Source: QHYU01 sp041493955
GTDB taxonomy: Bacteria > Acidobacteriota > Terriglobia > Acidiferrales > UBA7541
NCBI GenBank assembly: GCA_041493955.1
Contig: JBGPZW010000170.1
Location: 1-7,009, forward strand
DNA length: 7,009 nt
Reading direction: 5' to 3'
Within the stretch, counting starts at the first letter, position 1; every line of letters starts with the position of its first letter. The position numbers and the translations under genes were made by a program. This document shows, in pieces, positions 1 to 5,332 of this stretch. The notes under the pieces are model-generated. The model saw nothing but the letters and a program-made list of their open reading frames with translations, ran no database searches and had not been told where the DNA came from.

Positions 1-368
1 GAGGTCGAGACCGCTTGCTTCTCGCGGCGCAGCAGAACGACCAGCTTGTCTTTGCCCCAGCGCGGATATTGCCTCCGCAGGGTGAGCACGCGCTCGGCCC
101 GCTCCGGGGTCCAGGTGGGCTGGCGCAACTGCTGGGGACGATGCGAGCGGCCTTCGAGGCTCGCCAGGCAGTGGGGATCAAAACGGCGCTTCCAGCGATA
201 GAAGGTCTGCCGACTGATGCCGAAGCGCCGACAGGTCAGCGCGGCGTTCCGTCCGTGGGTGCAGTAGAAGTCCATCCACTGGAGCCGGAGAGAGGCCTCC
301 CGGGTCAACTCGGACCCCGAGCGGGCCAGCTGGCCCGCTCGGGGTACCTTTCCATAGCGAATCTGCAT
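1..368 (-). CDS. IS481-like / rve-type transposase, N-terminal part (runs off left edge)
   Basis: Reading the minus strand from the ATG at 368-366 gives 122 codons open to the window edge. Residues about 42-62 (ALTCRRFGISRQTFYRWKRR) form a helix-turn-helix of the kind that binds transposon ends. They are followed by a linker (LEGRSHRPQQLRQPTW) and the block YPRWGKDKLVVLLRRE at about 101-116. In this family that block leads into a DDE integrase core (rve domain), which would lie beyond position 1 and is not seen. The product would be the DNA-cutting and joining enzyme of an insertion sequence. The start is chosen because a stop lies upstream in frame past the inverted repeat at 372-390; no clear Shine-Dalgarno is visible. 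Residues 8-19 are encoded by a perfect palindrome. No stop or frameshift is visible, so this copy may be intact. IS481-like is my best family call; another rve-type family is possible. Confidence 0.8.
   Translation of the reverse strand, partial: MQIRYGKVPRAGQLARSGSELTREASLRLQWMDFYCTHGRNAALTCRRFGISRQTFYRWKRRFDPHCLASLEGRSHRPQQLRQPTWTPERAERVLTLRRQYPRWGKDKLVVLLRREKQAVST
314..345. repeat. Perfect 32-bp palindrome without spacer
   Basis: Every base from 314 to 329 pairs with its partner from 330 to 345; one arm reads ACCCCGAGCGGGCCAG. Symmetry breaks at 313/346. It lies inside the transposase reading frame and encodes residues 8-19 (VPRAGQLARSGS). As RNA it could form a very stable hairpin just after the start codon; as DNA it could extrude a cruciform. 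Confidence 0.95.
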
Positions 369-371
369 GGC

Positions 372-390
372 GACACTCTACCCGAGTGTC
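372..390. repeat. 7-bp inverted repeat at the IS tip
   Basis: GACACTC (372-378) and GAGTGTC (384-390) are perfect reverse complements separated by five bases. The repeat sits 3 bp upstream of the transposase ATG, where its ribosome binding site would be, and next to the apparent element boundary. It may be part of the terminal repeat, a transposase binding site or an mRNA hairpin limiting translation. Confidence 0.7.
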
Positions 391-682
391 ACCAATCATT
401 CTGAACGAGAACACCGACCCCTGCGGTCGCCAGACGTGCACCGCCTGGATCCGTTGCTGGCGCTCGCCCCAGCCCGACTGCCGTCATCCACTTCCGCAGC
501 GTCTCGCGGCTGACTCCAAGTCCGTCGTGGCGCGGGTGCTCGGAGGGCAGCGTGGGGCCGAAGTCCGCATAGCGCCGCCGCACACGTGCCAGCAGCCGGC
601 GCACCTGGCGATCGCTTAACTGCAACCGCTGCGCGGCTTCCCCCTGCGTTCAATGTCCCTGCTCTACCTCTTGCAGCGACAA
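389..682 (-). pseudogene. Decayed ISNCY-type transposase remnant
   Basis: On the minus strand, fragments of one transposase follow each other in order. First comes LSLQEVEQGH, a TGA stop at 652-650, then TQGEAAQRLQLSDRQVRRLLARVRRR, which is the typical N-terminal HTH. Next come YADFGPTLPSEHP and GVSRETLRKWM, then in another frame ERQQRIQAVHVWRPQG, and finally LVQNDW back in the first frame, ending at a TGA at 391-389. In intact relatives, as I recall them, about 30-35 residues (the GLVHRLRGRPSNR region) lie between the HTH and YADFGPTL. Here they are joined directly at about 571. An internal stop, two apparent frameshifts, this missing block and loss of everything after the first catalytic-core motif make it non-functional. 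It most likely lost its 3' half when the neighbouring element inserted. The family call rests on recalled motifs. Confidence 0.75.
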
Positions 683-697
683 TCCGGGAGGCCGTTA

Positions 698-726
698 TTG
701 ACAGCCCTAGGGCCGCCGACTAGCCT
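698..726 (+). promoter_or_regulatory. Possible promoter for the receiver gene
   Basis: A perfect TTGACA (698-703) is followed after 17 bases by TAGCCT (721-726), a weak -10 that keeps only the conserved TA and final T. Transcription would start near 733 and leave a leader of about 110 bases. The box lies close to the ISNCY remnant, so the older element may have contributed it. Confidence 0.35.
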
Positions 727-793
727 AACAAGGGGGGTCCTCCAACATAAGGCCCATGATCTGAAGTGGCGGGTAGATTGGGCTCAGGTTGTT

Positions 794-840
794 CCTCCCG
801 GGCATGGTGACCGCCCCCGGAAAACTCTCATGGGAGGAGG
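794..840 (+). promoter_or_regulatory. Leader inverted repeat overlapping a strong Shine-Dalgarno
   Basis: GGAGGAGG at 833-840 lies five bases before the ATG at 846 and fixes the start of the receiver gene. CCTCC (794-798) and CATG (803-806) can pair with CATG-GGAGG (829-837) with a four-base bulge and a 22-base loop, so the ribosome binding site could be hidden in a hairpin. The RBS is clear; the regulatory role is inferred. Confidence 0.5.
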
Positions 841-845
841 CGGAC

Positions 846-1229
846 ATGGTGGACCGTATCAAAGTCCTGGTCGCCTGTTCTGATCCCGAGAGCCGCCAGA
901 CCCTTTCCACTTTCCTTTCGCAGTGCGGTTTGGATCCTGTTTTTTCCACGACGGTGCGCGAAGCGCGCGCGATTCTGGCCCGGCAGTCTATCCCGCTGGT
1001 AATCTGCTCGGCGGATCTGGTCGACGGCAGTTTTCGCGATGTCCTGCGCGCCGCTGGAACCGGTGATGCCAGAGTCCCGGTCGTGGTAGCTTCGCGGCGG
1101 GACGATACGGCCGAATATCTCGAGGCAATGCAGCTCGGCGCGTTCGATTTCATCGCCTGCCCGTACAAGCGCTCCGAAGTGGAGTGGATCGTCTCGCACG
1201 TCCTGCGGAGAACCGCGGCAGCCGCCTAG
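846..1229 (+). CDS. Receiver-only protein with degenerate phosphorylation site
   Basis: This 127-aa protein has the alternating strand-helix layout of a CheY-type receiver and no output domain. Alignment by motif gives VLVACSDPES (residues 7-16) where VLVVDDEP is usual, so the acidic pair is replaced by C11 and S12. LVICSADLVDG (51-61) corresponds to LVxxDxxLPDG, putting Ser55 at the phospho-acceptor Asp. VPVVVASRRDD (77-87) keeps the conserved Thr/Ser as S83. DFIACPYKR (101-109) has Cys105 in place of the switch Lys before Pro. It probably cannot be phosphorylated normally and would act, if at all, as a protein-interaction module in the cytoplasm. I recall related proteins in Acidobacteria ending in the same EYLEAM-GAFDFI-EVEWIV pattern; several of those keep the Asp. 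The start follows the strong RBS at 833-840. It is followed by a 132-bp spacer and rtcB on the same strand. Confidence 0.85.
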   Translation: MVDRIKVLVACSDPESRQTLSTFLSQCGLDPVFSTTVREARAILARQSIPLVICSADLVDGSFRDVLRAAGTGDARVPVVVASRRDDTAEYLEAMQLGAFDFIACPYKRSEVEWIVSHVLRRTAAAA

Positions 1230-1338
1230 GCTCTGACGGCGCGGAGACTCCGCTGAGTTTCCCAGCAGTATGATGTTTTTGCTTCGCGCCCAGGAGTGTG
1301 TCGCCATCCCTCGACCCGCTGCGCGCGCCCCTCGCGCG

Positions 1339-1344
1339 TATAAT
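1339..1344 (+). promoter_or_regulatory. Perfect TATAAT -10 box before rtcB
   Basis: TATAAT occupies 1339-1344, 18 bases before the proposed GTG start at 1362, with transcription expected near 1351. No good -35 sits at the usual distance; TCGACC at 1311-1316 is 22 bases away. If the promoter is real, an upstream TTG at 1344 cannot be the start because it overlaps the -10 box. Confidence 0.4.
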
Positions 1345-1361
1345 TGAAGTGGAAGAGTTCT

Positions 1362-2807
1362 GTGGCCATTGACAAGAGCCTACTCCGCAAGCTCGACGAC
1401 TACCGCTGGCTGGTGCCGCGCGCGACCAAGCCCGGCATGCTCACCGACGCGCTGATCTATGCCGATTACCAGCTCCTCGAGCAGATCGTCACCGATCTCT
1501 CCGTTGACCAGGCCATGAACGTCGCTTTCCTTCCGGGAATTGTGGGGCGTTCGCTGGCCATGCCGGACATTCACCAGGGCTATGGCTTCCCCATCGGCGG
1601 CGTGGCAGCGACCGACTTGCGCAAGGGCGTGATCTCGCCGGGCGGGGTGGGGTTCGACATCAACTGCGGCGTGCGGCTGTTGGCCAGCAACTTCCGCAAA
1701 GATGAGGTGGCGCCGCGACTGCGCGAGCTGGTCAATCAACTCTTTCGCGATGTGCCCTCGGGCACCGGCTCCGAGGGTTTCGTGCAGTGCAGCTATCAGG
1801 ACCTGAATGAAGTGCTGGAGCGCGGCGCCTCGTGGGTGGTCGAGAGCGGCTTCGGCGAAGCCGCGGACCTGGAGTTCTGCGAAGAATCCGGCCGGATGGC
1901 CGGCGCCGAGCGCGGCAAAGTCTCCGACCGCGCCAAGCAACGCGGGCGCACGCAGCTAGGCACGCTCGGCAGCGGCAACCACTTTCTCGAGGTGCAGTAC
2001 GTCCAGACAATTTTCGAGCCGGAGATTGCAGCGCAGTTCGGGCTGGAAGAAGACCAGGTGGTGGTCTTGGTGCACTGCGGCTCGCGCGGCCTGGGCCACC
2101 AGGTCTGCACCGACTATCTGAAGGTGATGAACGAGGCCATGCGCCGCTACGGCATCTCGCTGCCCGACCGGCAACTGGCTTGCGTGCCCAGCCAGTCGCC
2201 GGAAGGAAAAGACTACCTCGCCGCAATGGCCGCGGCCGCCAATTTTGCCTGGGCCAACCGCCAAGTCATCACGCATTTTGCGCGCCGCTCGTTTGAAAAG
2301 GTTCTGGGCGAGGGAGCCCGCCTGCGTGTGGTGTACGACGTGGCGCACAACATCGCCAAACGTGAGCGGCACCGCGTGGGCGCGAGCGAGGAAGAAGTGC
2401 TCGTGCACCGCAAGGGTGCCACGCGGTCGTTCCCGGCGGGCTCGGCATTCATCCCGCGGGCTTATCGCCTGGCGGGACAGCCGGTGCTGATTCCCGGCTC
2501 GATGGGCACCGCGAGCTACGTACTGGTCGGCACCGAGCGCGCCATGGAGGAGACCTTTGGCACGGTCTGCCACGGCGCGGGGCGCGCGATGTCCCGCACC
2601 GCCGCGAAAAAGGGGCGTGACGCGCGCGTCGAAACGAGAAAACTTGAGGACCAGGGCATCCTGCTGCGCGCCGCAACCCGCGACGGCATCCTTGAGGAAG
2701 TCCCCGAGGCTTACAAGGACATCGACGCGGTGGTGGACGTGGTCCACAACGCCGGGCTGGCGCGCAAGGTGGCGCGCCTGCGCCCGATGGGTGTAATAAA
2801 GGGGTAG
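1362..2807 (+). CDS. rtcB: RNA-splicing ligase RtcB
   Basis: RtcB is a GTP- and Mn2+-dependent ligase that joins RNA ends bearing 2',3'-cyclic phosphate or 3'-phosphate to 5'-OH ends, through a histidine-GMP intermediate. It serves tRNA splicing or RNA repair in the cytoplasm. The family signature is complete: PDIHQGYGFPIGGVAA (68-83), GVGFDINCGVRLL with metal-binding C102, GSGNHFLEVQ (N206, H207), VLVHCGSRGLGH (H238), YDVAHNIAKRERH, and VCHGAGRAMSR, whose H404 is the expected guanylylated histidine. At 481 aa it matches the long archaeal/Thermus-type form rather than the shorter E. coli type. GTG at 1362 is preferred because GGAAGAG lies just before it and a -10 box overlaps the alternative TTG at 1344; the TTG would add six residues (MKWKSS). 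No archease or RtcA gene is nearby. A small helical protein follows 30 bp downstream, likely co-transcribed. Confidence 0.97.
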   Translation: MAIDKSLLRKLDDYRWLVPRATKPGMLTDALIYADYQLLEQIVTDLSVDQAMNVAFLPGIVGRSLAMPDIHQGYGFPIGGVAATDLRKGVISPGGVGFDINCGVRLLASNFRKDEVAPRLRELVNQLFRDVPSGTGSEGFVQCSYQDLNEVLERGASWVVESGFGEAADLEFCEESGRMAGAERGKVSDRAKQRGRTQLGTLGSGNHFLEVQYVQTIFEPEIAAQFGLEEDQVVVLVHCGSRGLGHQVCTDYLKVMNEAMRRYGISLPDRQLACVPSQSPEGKDYLAAMAAAANFAWANRQVITHFARRSFEKVLGEGARLRVVYDVAHNIAKRERHRVGASEEEVLVHRKGATRSFPAGSAFIPRAYRLAGQPVLIPGSMGTASYVLVGTERAMEETFGTVCHGAGRAMSRTAAKKGRDARVETRKLEDQGILLRAATRDGILEEVPEAYKDIDAVVDVVHNAGLARKVARLRPMGVIKG

Positions 2808-2837
2808 AGGGTGGGCCGCCGCGCCCCGGAGGAAGCC

Positions 2838-3014
2838 ATGCAAATCGCGCTGAGCGAGGAGGAGCGGCAAACGCTGGTGGAGATGCTGAACGACGCGCTG
2901 CCCAATCTGCGCGAGGAAGTGTACAAGACCGAGAGCTTCAACTACCGCGAGCAGTTGAAGCGGCGCGAGGAGCTCCTGAAAAGTCTCCTCACCCGGTTGT
3001 CGGCAGCCGCGTGA
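2838..3014 (+). CDS. Small helical protein downstream of rtcB, function unknown
   Basis: This is a 58-aa, highly charged protein beginning MQIALSEEERQTLVEML. The pattern SEEERQTLVEMLNDALPNL, then EEVYKTESFNYREQLKRRE, then LLKSLLTRL suggests two or three amphipathic helices. It has no signal peptide, membrane segment, cysteine or metal motif. GGAGGA (2828-2833) lies four to five bases before the ATG at 2838, a strong reason to choose this over the GTG at 2811. The gene starts 30 bp after the rtcB stop and probably shares its transcript. I recall similar 50-65-aa proteins with a D/E-x-R/Y-E-x-L-K-x-R-E core annotated only as hypothetical in soil bacteria. The stop is 15 bp from that of the convergent ybaK-type gene. 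No function is assigned. Confidence 0.8.
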   Translation: MQIALSEEERQTLVEMLNDALPNLREEVYKTESFNYREQLKRREELLKSLLTRLSAAA

Positions 3015-3029
3015 GCTTGCTCTTTGCCT

Positions 3030-3497
3030 TTAACCCTTCTCGGCGAACGATCCGCTGCGGAGTTGAACCAGCCGCGTGAAATCATCGTAACGCATGCGGA
3101 TGGCATCGCGGTGCGTCCCTGCGTTGAAGACGATCTCTTCGTCCGCGGAGAGTGGCTCGTCCACGTACACCGGCAAGCCGTAGAGCTGCCCGAACGGCGG
3201 CATCGCTCCCAGCTCGCAGTCCGGGAACAGGTCGCTGAACTCCCGCTCGGAGGCCAGCCGCACTGGTTCCCCTACCAGCTCACCCAGCTTTTTCAAGTTG
3301 ACGTGACACGAGGCCGGCAGCACGGCCAGCAACGTCGCTTCCCCGGCGCGGAGAACCACGGTCTTGGCGATCTCCTTACCGGAAACGTGCATGGTGGCAG
3401 CGGCGGCCTGCGCGGTGTAAGCCGGCGCGTGGGTCATCAGCTTGTAATGAACGTTCTTATCGTCGAGGAAGGACTTGAGTCGCGCGGGCATGGTCAT
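3030..3497 (-). CDS. YbaK/EbsC-family aminoacyl-tRNA deacylase
   Basis: This 155-aa single-domain protein belongs to the YbaK/ProX/prolyl-tRNA synthetase INS editing superfamily, whose members hydrolyse wrongly charged tRNAs (for example Cys-, Ala- or Ser-tRNA(Pro)) in trans. Recognisable elements are the N-terminal helix and HAPAYTAQAAAA (23-34), GKEIAKTVVL (40-49) with the conserved Lys45, the ELGAMPPFGQLYGLPVYVDE segment with its PPFG motif, and FNAGTHRDAIRM near the C-terminus. Which aminoacyl-tRNA it corrects cannot be read from sequence. The start is the ATG at 3497, because AAGGAGA lies six bases upstream (3510-3504). A second ATG two codons later (3491) is possible. It lies 82 bp downstream of serA on the same strand and has its own possible promoter. 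Its stop faces the stop of the 58-aa gene across 15 bp. Confidence 0.92.
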   Translation of the reverse strand: MTMPARLKSFLDDKNVHYKLMTHAPAYTAQAAAATMHVSGKEIAKTVVLRAGEATLLAVLPASCHVNLKKLGELVGEPVRLASEREFSDLFPDCELGAMPPFGQLYGLPVYVDEPLSADEEIVFNAGTHRDAIRMRYDDFTRLVQLRSGSFAEKG

Positions 3498-3523
3498 CGT
3501 ATTTCTCCTTCCGTAGGGGCGCG

Positions 3524-3568
3524 ACACCCTGATTATGCCGTGGAAAAGCCCAAATGGAAACAGGGTGT
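3524..3568. repeat. 8-bp inverted repeat bracketing the ybaK-type promoter
   Basis: ACACCCTG (3524-3531) and CAGGGTGT (3561-3568) are perfect reverse complements 29 bp apart. One arm abuts the proposed -10 and the other abuts the proposed -35. The arms could bind a dimeric regulator on both sides of RNA polymerase; the loop is too long and lacks a T-run for an ordinary terminator. Confidence 0.5.
3532..3560 (-). promoter_or_regulatory. Possible promoter for the ybaK-type gene
   Basis: On the minus strand TTTCCA (3560-3555, four of six matches to TTGACA) is followed after 17 bases by CATAAT (3537-3532, five of six matches to TATAAT). Transcription would start near 3525, leaving a leader of about 28 bases that carries the AAGGAGA ribosome binding site. 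Confidence 0.4.
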
Positions 3569-3579
3569 GCCGTTGCAGA

Positions 3580-5247
3580 TCAGGATTGAGGTTGCTTTCG
3601 CGGCGCGACGCTCTGGGAGGCGGGCGTCTCGCCGGCGGAGCCAGGCAGGCGCAGCAGCCGCGTCTCGGTCATGGCCGCGATGCCGCGAATCGGCTGCACG
3701 ATGGAGTCGGGGACGTCGCCGTCCAGACGCACCAGCGCAATGGCGTCTGCTCCGCGCACCGCTTTGCGGCGGCCCAGGGCAAACGTGGAGATGTTAACGC
3801 CTCGGCTGCCTAGGATGGTGCCCACCTGGCCGATGACGCCCGGGACGTCGCGGTTGCGGAAATAGAGCAGCGTGCCCTCGAGCGGCGCCTCCAGTTCGAT
3901 GCCGTCCATCCTGAGGATGCGCGGCGAGGTGTCGTGCAGCACCGTTCCTTCCACCGCGAACTCGTGCGCGCTTTCACCCTGGCCGGATGCCACCGGGACG
4001 GCCGCCACTTCGAGCGTATTGGGAAAACCGTGCTCGCGCCGCCGCGTGCGCTCCTCGACCGCCAGGCCGCGCCCCGCCGCTATCGTGTCCGCGTTCACCA
4101 GGTTGACCTTTTCATCCAGCACGGTGTTGAGCACGCCGGCGAGCACGGCGCTGCGCAGCAGGCGCGTGCCCAGTTCTGCCGGCTCGCCTGCGTAGGCGAT
4201 GCGGATACGGCCGAGCATCCCCGCGCGGCCGCCGACAATTTGTGCGACGAGCGACCCCAGCCGCTCGGCCAATTCCAGGTAGGGCCGCAGGCGGCGATAC
4301 TGCTCTCCGGACAGAGTAGGCAGGTTCACGGCATTGCGCATCATGCCTTCAGCCAGGTAATCGCGCACCTGCTGCGCAATCTGTGTGCCGACCTCCTCCT
4401 GCGCCTCTCGCGTGGAACCCGCGACGTGGGGCGTGGCGATCAAATTGGGCAGGCCGACCAGCGGCGACCCCCGCGGCGGCTCCACGGCAAAAACATCCAG
4501 CGCGGCTCCGGCCAGATGCCCCGAGCGCAATGCTTCGGCCAGCGCCGCCTCATCCACCAGCTCGCCACGAGCCGTGTTCACGAGCCGGGCGCCGCGCTTC
4601 ATTTGGGAGATGCTTTCGGCGCAAATGAGTTTCTCGGTCGCCGTGCTCAGTGCCGTGTGCAAGGAGATGAAATCCGATCGCGCGAGGAGCTCGGCGAGAG
4701 GCACCAGTTCGACTCCTGCTTCCTGCGCGACGTTTTCGCTGATGTAGGGATCATAGGCCAGCACGCGCATCTCCAGGGCGCGCATCCGGCGCGCCACCTC
4801 GCTGCCTACGCGCCCCAAGCCGACCAGGCCGAGCGTCTTTCCGCGCAGCTCGATCCCCACCGCGCCGCTCTTTTCCCAGCGGCCCGCGTGGATGGCGGCG
4901 TTCAACTGCGGCACGGAGCGTGCCAGCGCGAGCAGCAGCGCCAGGGTGTGCTCGGCCACGCTGGCGGCGTTGCCGCCGGGTGTGTTCATCACCAGGACGC
5001 CGCGGCGGGTGGCGGCGTCGAGGTCGATGTTGTCCACACCGACTCCGGCGCGACCCACCACGCGCAGGCGCGGAGCGTGCTCGAGGAGTTCGCTCGTGAC
5101 GCGCGTGGCGCTGCGTACGACCAGGCCGTCGGCGTCGCCCATCTCCGCGAGGAGCGCGCCGGCCGCCGGCCGCACCACCTGCCAGCCCGGTTCGCCCAGC
5201 AGGGCCAGGCCGCGCTCGCTGATCTTGTCGGCTACGACGATCTTCAT
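3580..5247 (-). CDS. serA: D-3-phosphoglycerate dehydrogenase
   Basis: SerA oxidises 3-phosphoglycerate to 3-phosphohydroxypyruvate with NAD+, the first step of serine synthesis. The 555-aa product starts MKIVVADKISERGLALL. Residues 1-~100 and ~290-310 form the substrate-binding lobe. The NAD-binding lobe has the GLGRVG loop (143-148). The catalytic Arg227 (NTARGELVD), Glu256 (VFAVEPP) and His274 (ATPHVAGST) are all present. Residues ~320-455 match the intervening (ASB) domain of long SerA proteins and ~459-533 an ACT domain (RDVPGVIGQVGTILGSRGVNIS), which in this family gives serine feedback control. Most relatives end soon after the ACT domain at about 525-530 aa; here about 20 extra residues (GSAGETPASQSVAPRKQPQS) follow, apparently encoded by a REP-like palindrome. 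The ATG at 5247 matches the family start though no good Shine-Dalgarno precedes it. It is divergent from yqeY and upstream of the ybaK-type gene. Confidence 0.97.
   Translation of the reverse strand: MKIVVADKISERGLALLGEPGWQVVRPAAGALLAEMGDADGLVVRSATRVTSELLEHAPRLRVVGRAGVGVDNIDLDAATRRGVLVMNTPGGNAASVAEHTLALLLALARSVPQLNAAIHAGRWEKSGAVGIELRGKTLGLVGLGRVGSEVARRMRALEMRVLAYDPYISENVAQEAGVELVPLAELLARSDFISLHTALSTATEKLICAESISQMKRGARLVNTARGELVDEAALAEALRSGHLAGAALDVFAVEPPRGSPLVGLPNLIATPHVAGSTREAQEEVGTQIAQQVRDYLAEGMMRNAVNLPTLSGEQYRRLRPYLELAERLGSLVAQIVGGRAGMLGRIRIAYAGEPAELGTRLLRSAVLAGVLNTVLDEKVNLVNADTIAAGRGLAVEERTRRREHGFPNTLEVAAVPVASGQGESAHEFAVEGTVLHDTSPRILRMDGIELEAPLEGTLLYFRNRDVPGVIGQVGTILGSRGVNISTFALGRRKAVRGADAIALVRLDGDVPDSIVQPIRGIAAMTETRLLRLPGSAGETPASQSVAPRKQPQS
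3611..3641. repeat. REP-like 'AGETPA' palindrome inside the serA 3' end
   Basis: GCGGGCG (3620-3626), loop TCT and CGCCGGC (3630-3636) form a hairpin with six of seven pairs. On the minus strand the region encodes GSAGETPASQS. Near-identical GC-rich sequences that translate as AGETPAL or similar are, from memory, a common dispersed repeat in Verrucomicrobia, Planctomycetes and Acidobacteria, usually between genes. Only one copy is visible here. Confidence 0.45.
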
Positions 5248-5257
5248 GCCGGTGCCA

Positions 5258-5286
5258 AGCGTAATGGGCACGGGGGAAGCTGTCAA
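5258..5286 (-). promoter_or_regulatory. Possible serA promoter giving a near-leaderless mRNA
   Basis: On the minus strand a perfect TTGACA (5286-5281) is followed after exactly 17 bases by TACGCT (5263-5258), which keeps the TA and final T of a -10 box. Transcription would begin about three to five bases before the serA ATG at 5247. That would fit the missing Shine-Dalgarno. The -10 is weak. Confidence 0.35.
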
Positions 5287-5307
5287 ATCCGGGACGGGGC
5301 AGTGTGC

Positions 5308-5313
5308 TATAGT
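5308..5313 (+). promoter_or_regulatory. Possible -10 box of the yqeY-type gene
   Basis: TATAGT (5308-5313, five of six matches) lies 19 bases before the ATG at 5333, with transcription expected near 5320. No clear -35 is found at 16-18 bases upstream. The short leader has no recognisable Shine-Dalgarno, only a T-run and GGCCGGCC. Confidence 0.35.
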
Positions 5314-5332
5314 TGTTTTTTGCTGGCCGGCC

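Larger units (their letters stand above)
1..391 (-). mobile_element. Partial insertion sequence, 5' end near 391
   Basis: This segment holds the transposase start and its short upstream tip. The coding similarity of the neighbouring ISNCY-type remnant stops at about 392, immediately beside the inverted repeat at 372-390, so the element boundary is placed near 391. The other end, any second terminal inverted repeat and the target-site duplication lie outside the window. The boundary is inferred, not demonstrated. Confidence 0.5.

Noticed and set aside
15..404. Plus-strand frame at the left end
   Set aside because: It is the shadow of the minus-strand transposase, whose HTH and YPRWGKDKL motifs identify the true coding strand.
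653..883. Plus-strand frame over the region upstream of the receiver gene
   Set aside because: It has low-complexity Gly/Pro-rich content, no RBS, and overlaps the leader and start of the well-supported receiver gene.
1241..1253. GCGGAG-A-CTCCGC dyad after the receiver gene as a terminator
   Set aside because: A one-base loop cannot form this hairpin fully and no T-run follows.
1956..2870. A 304-codon minus-strand open frame opposite rtcB
   Set aside because: It is antisense to RtcB, whose catalytic motifs are complete, and its product resembles no family.
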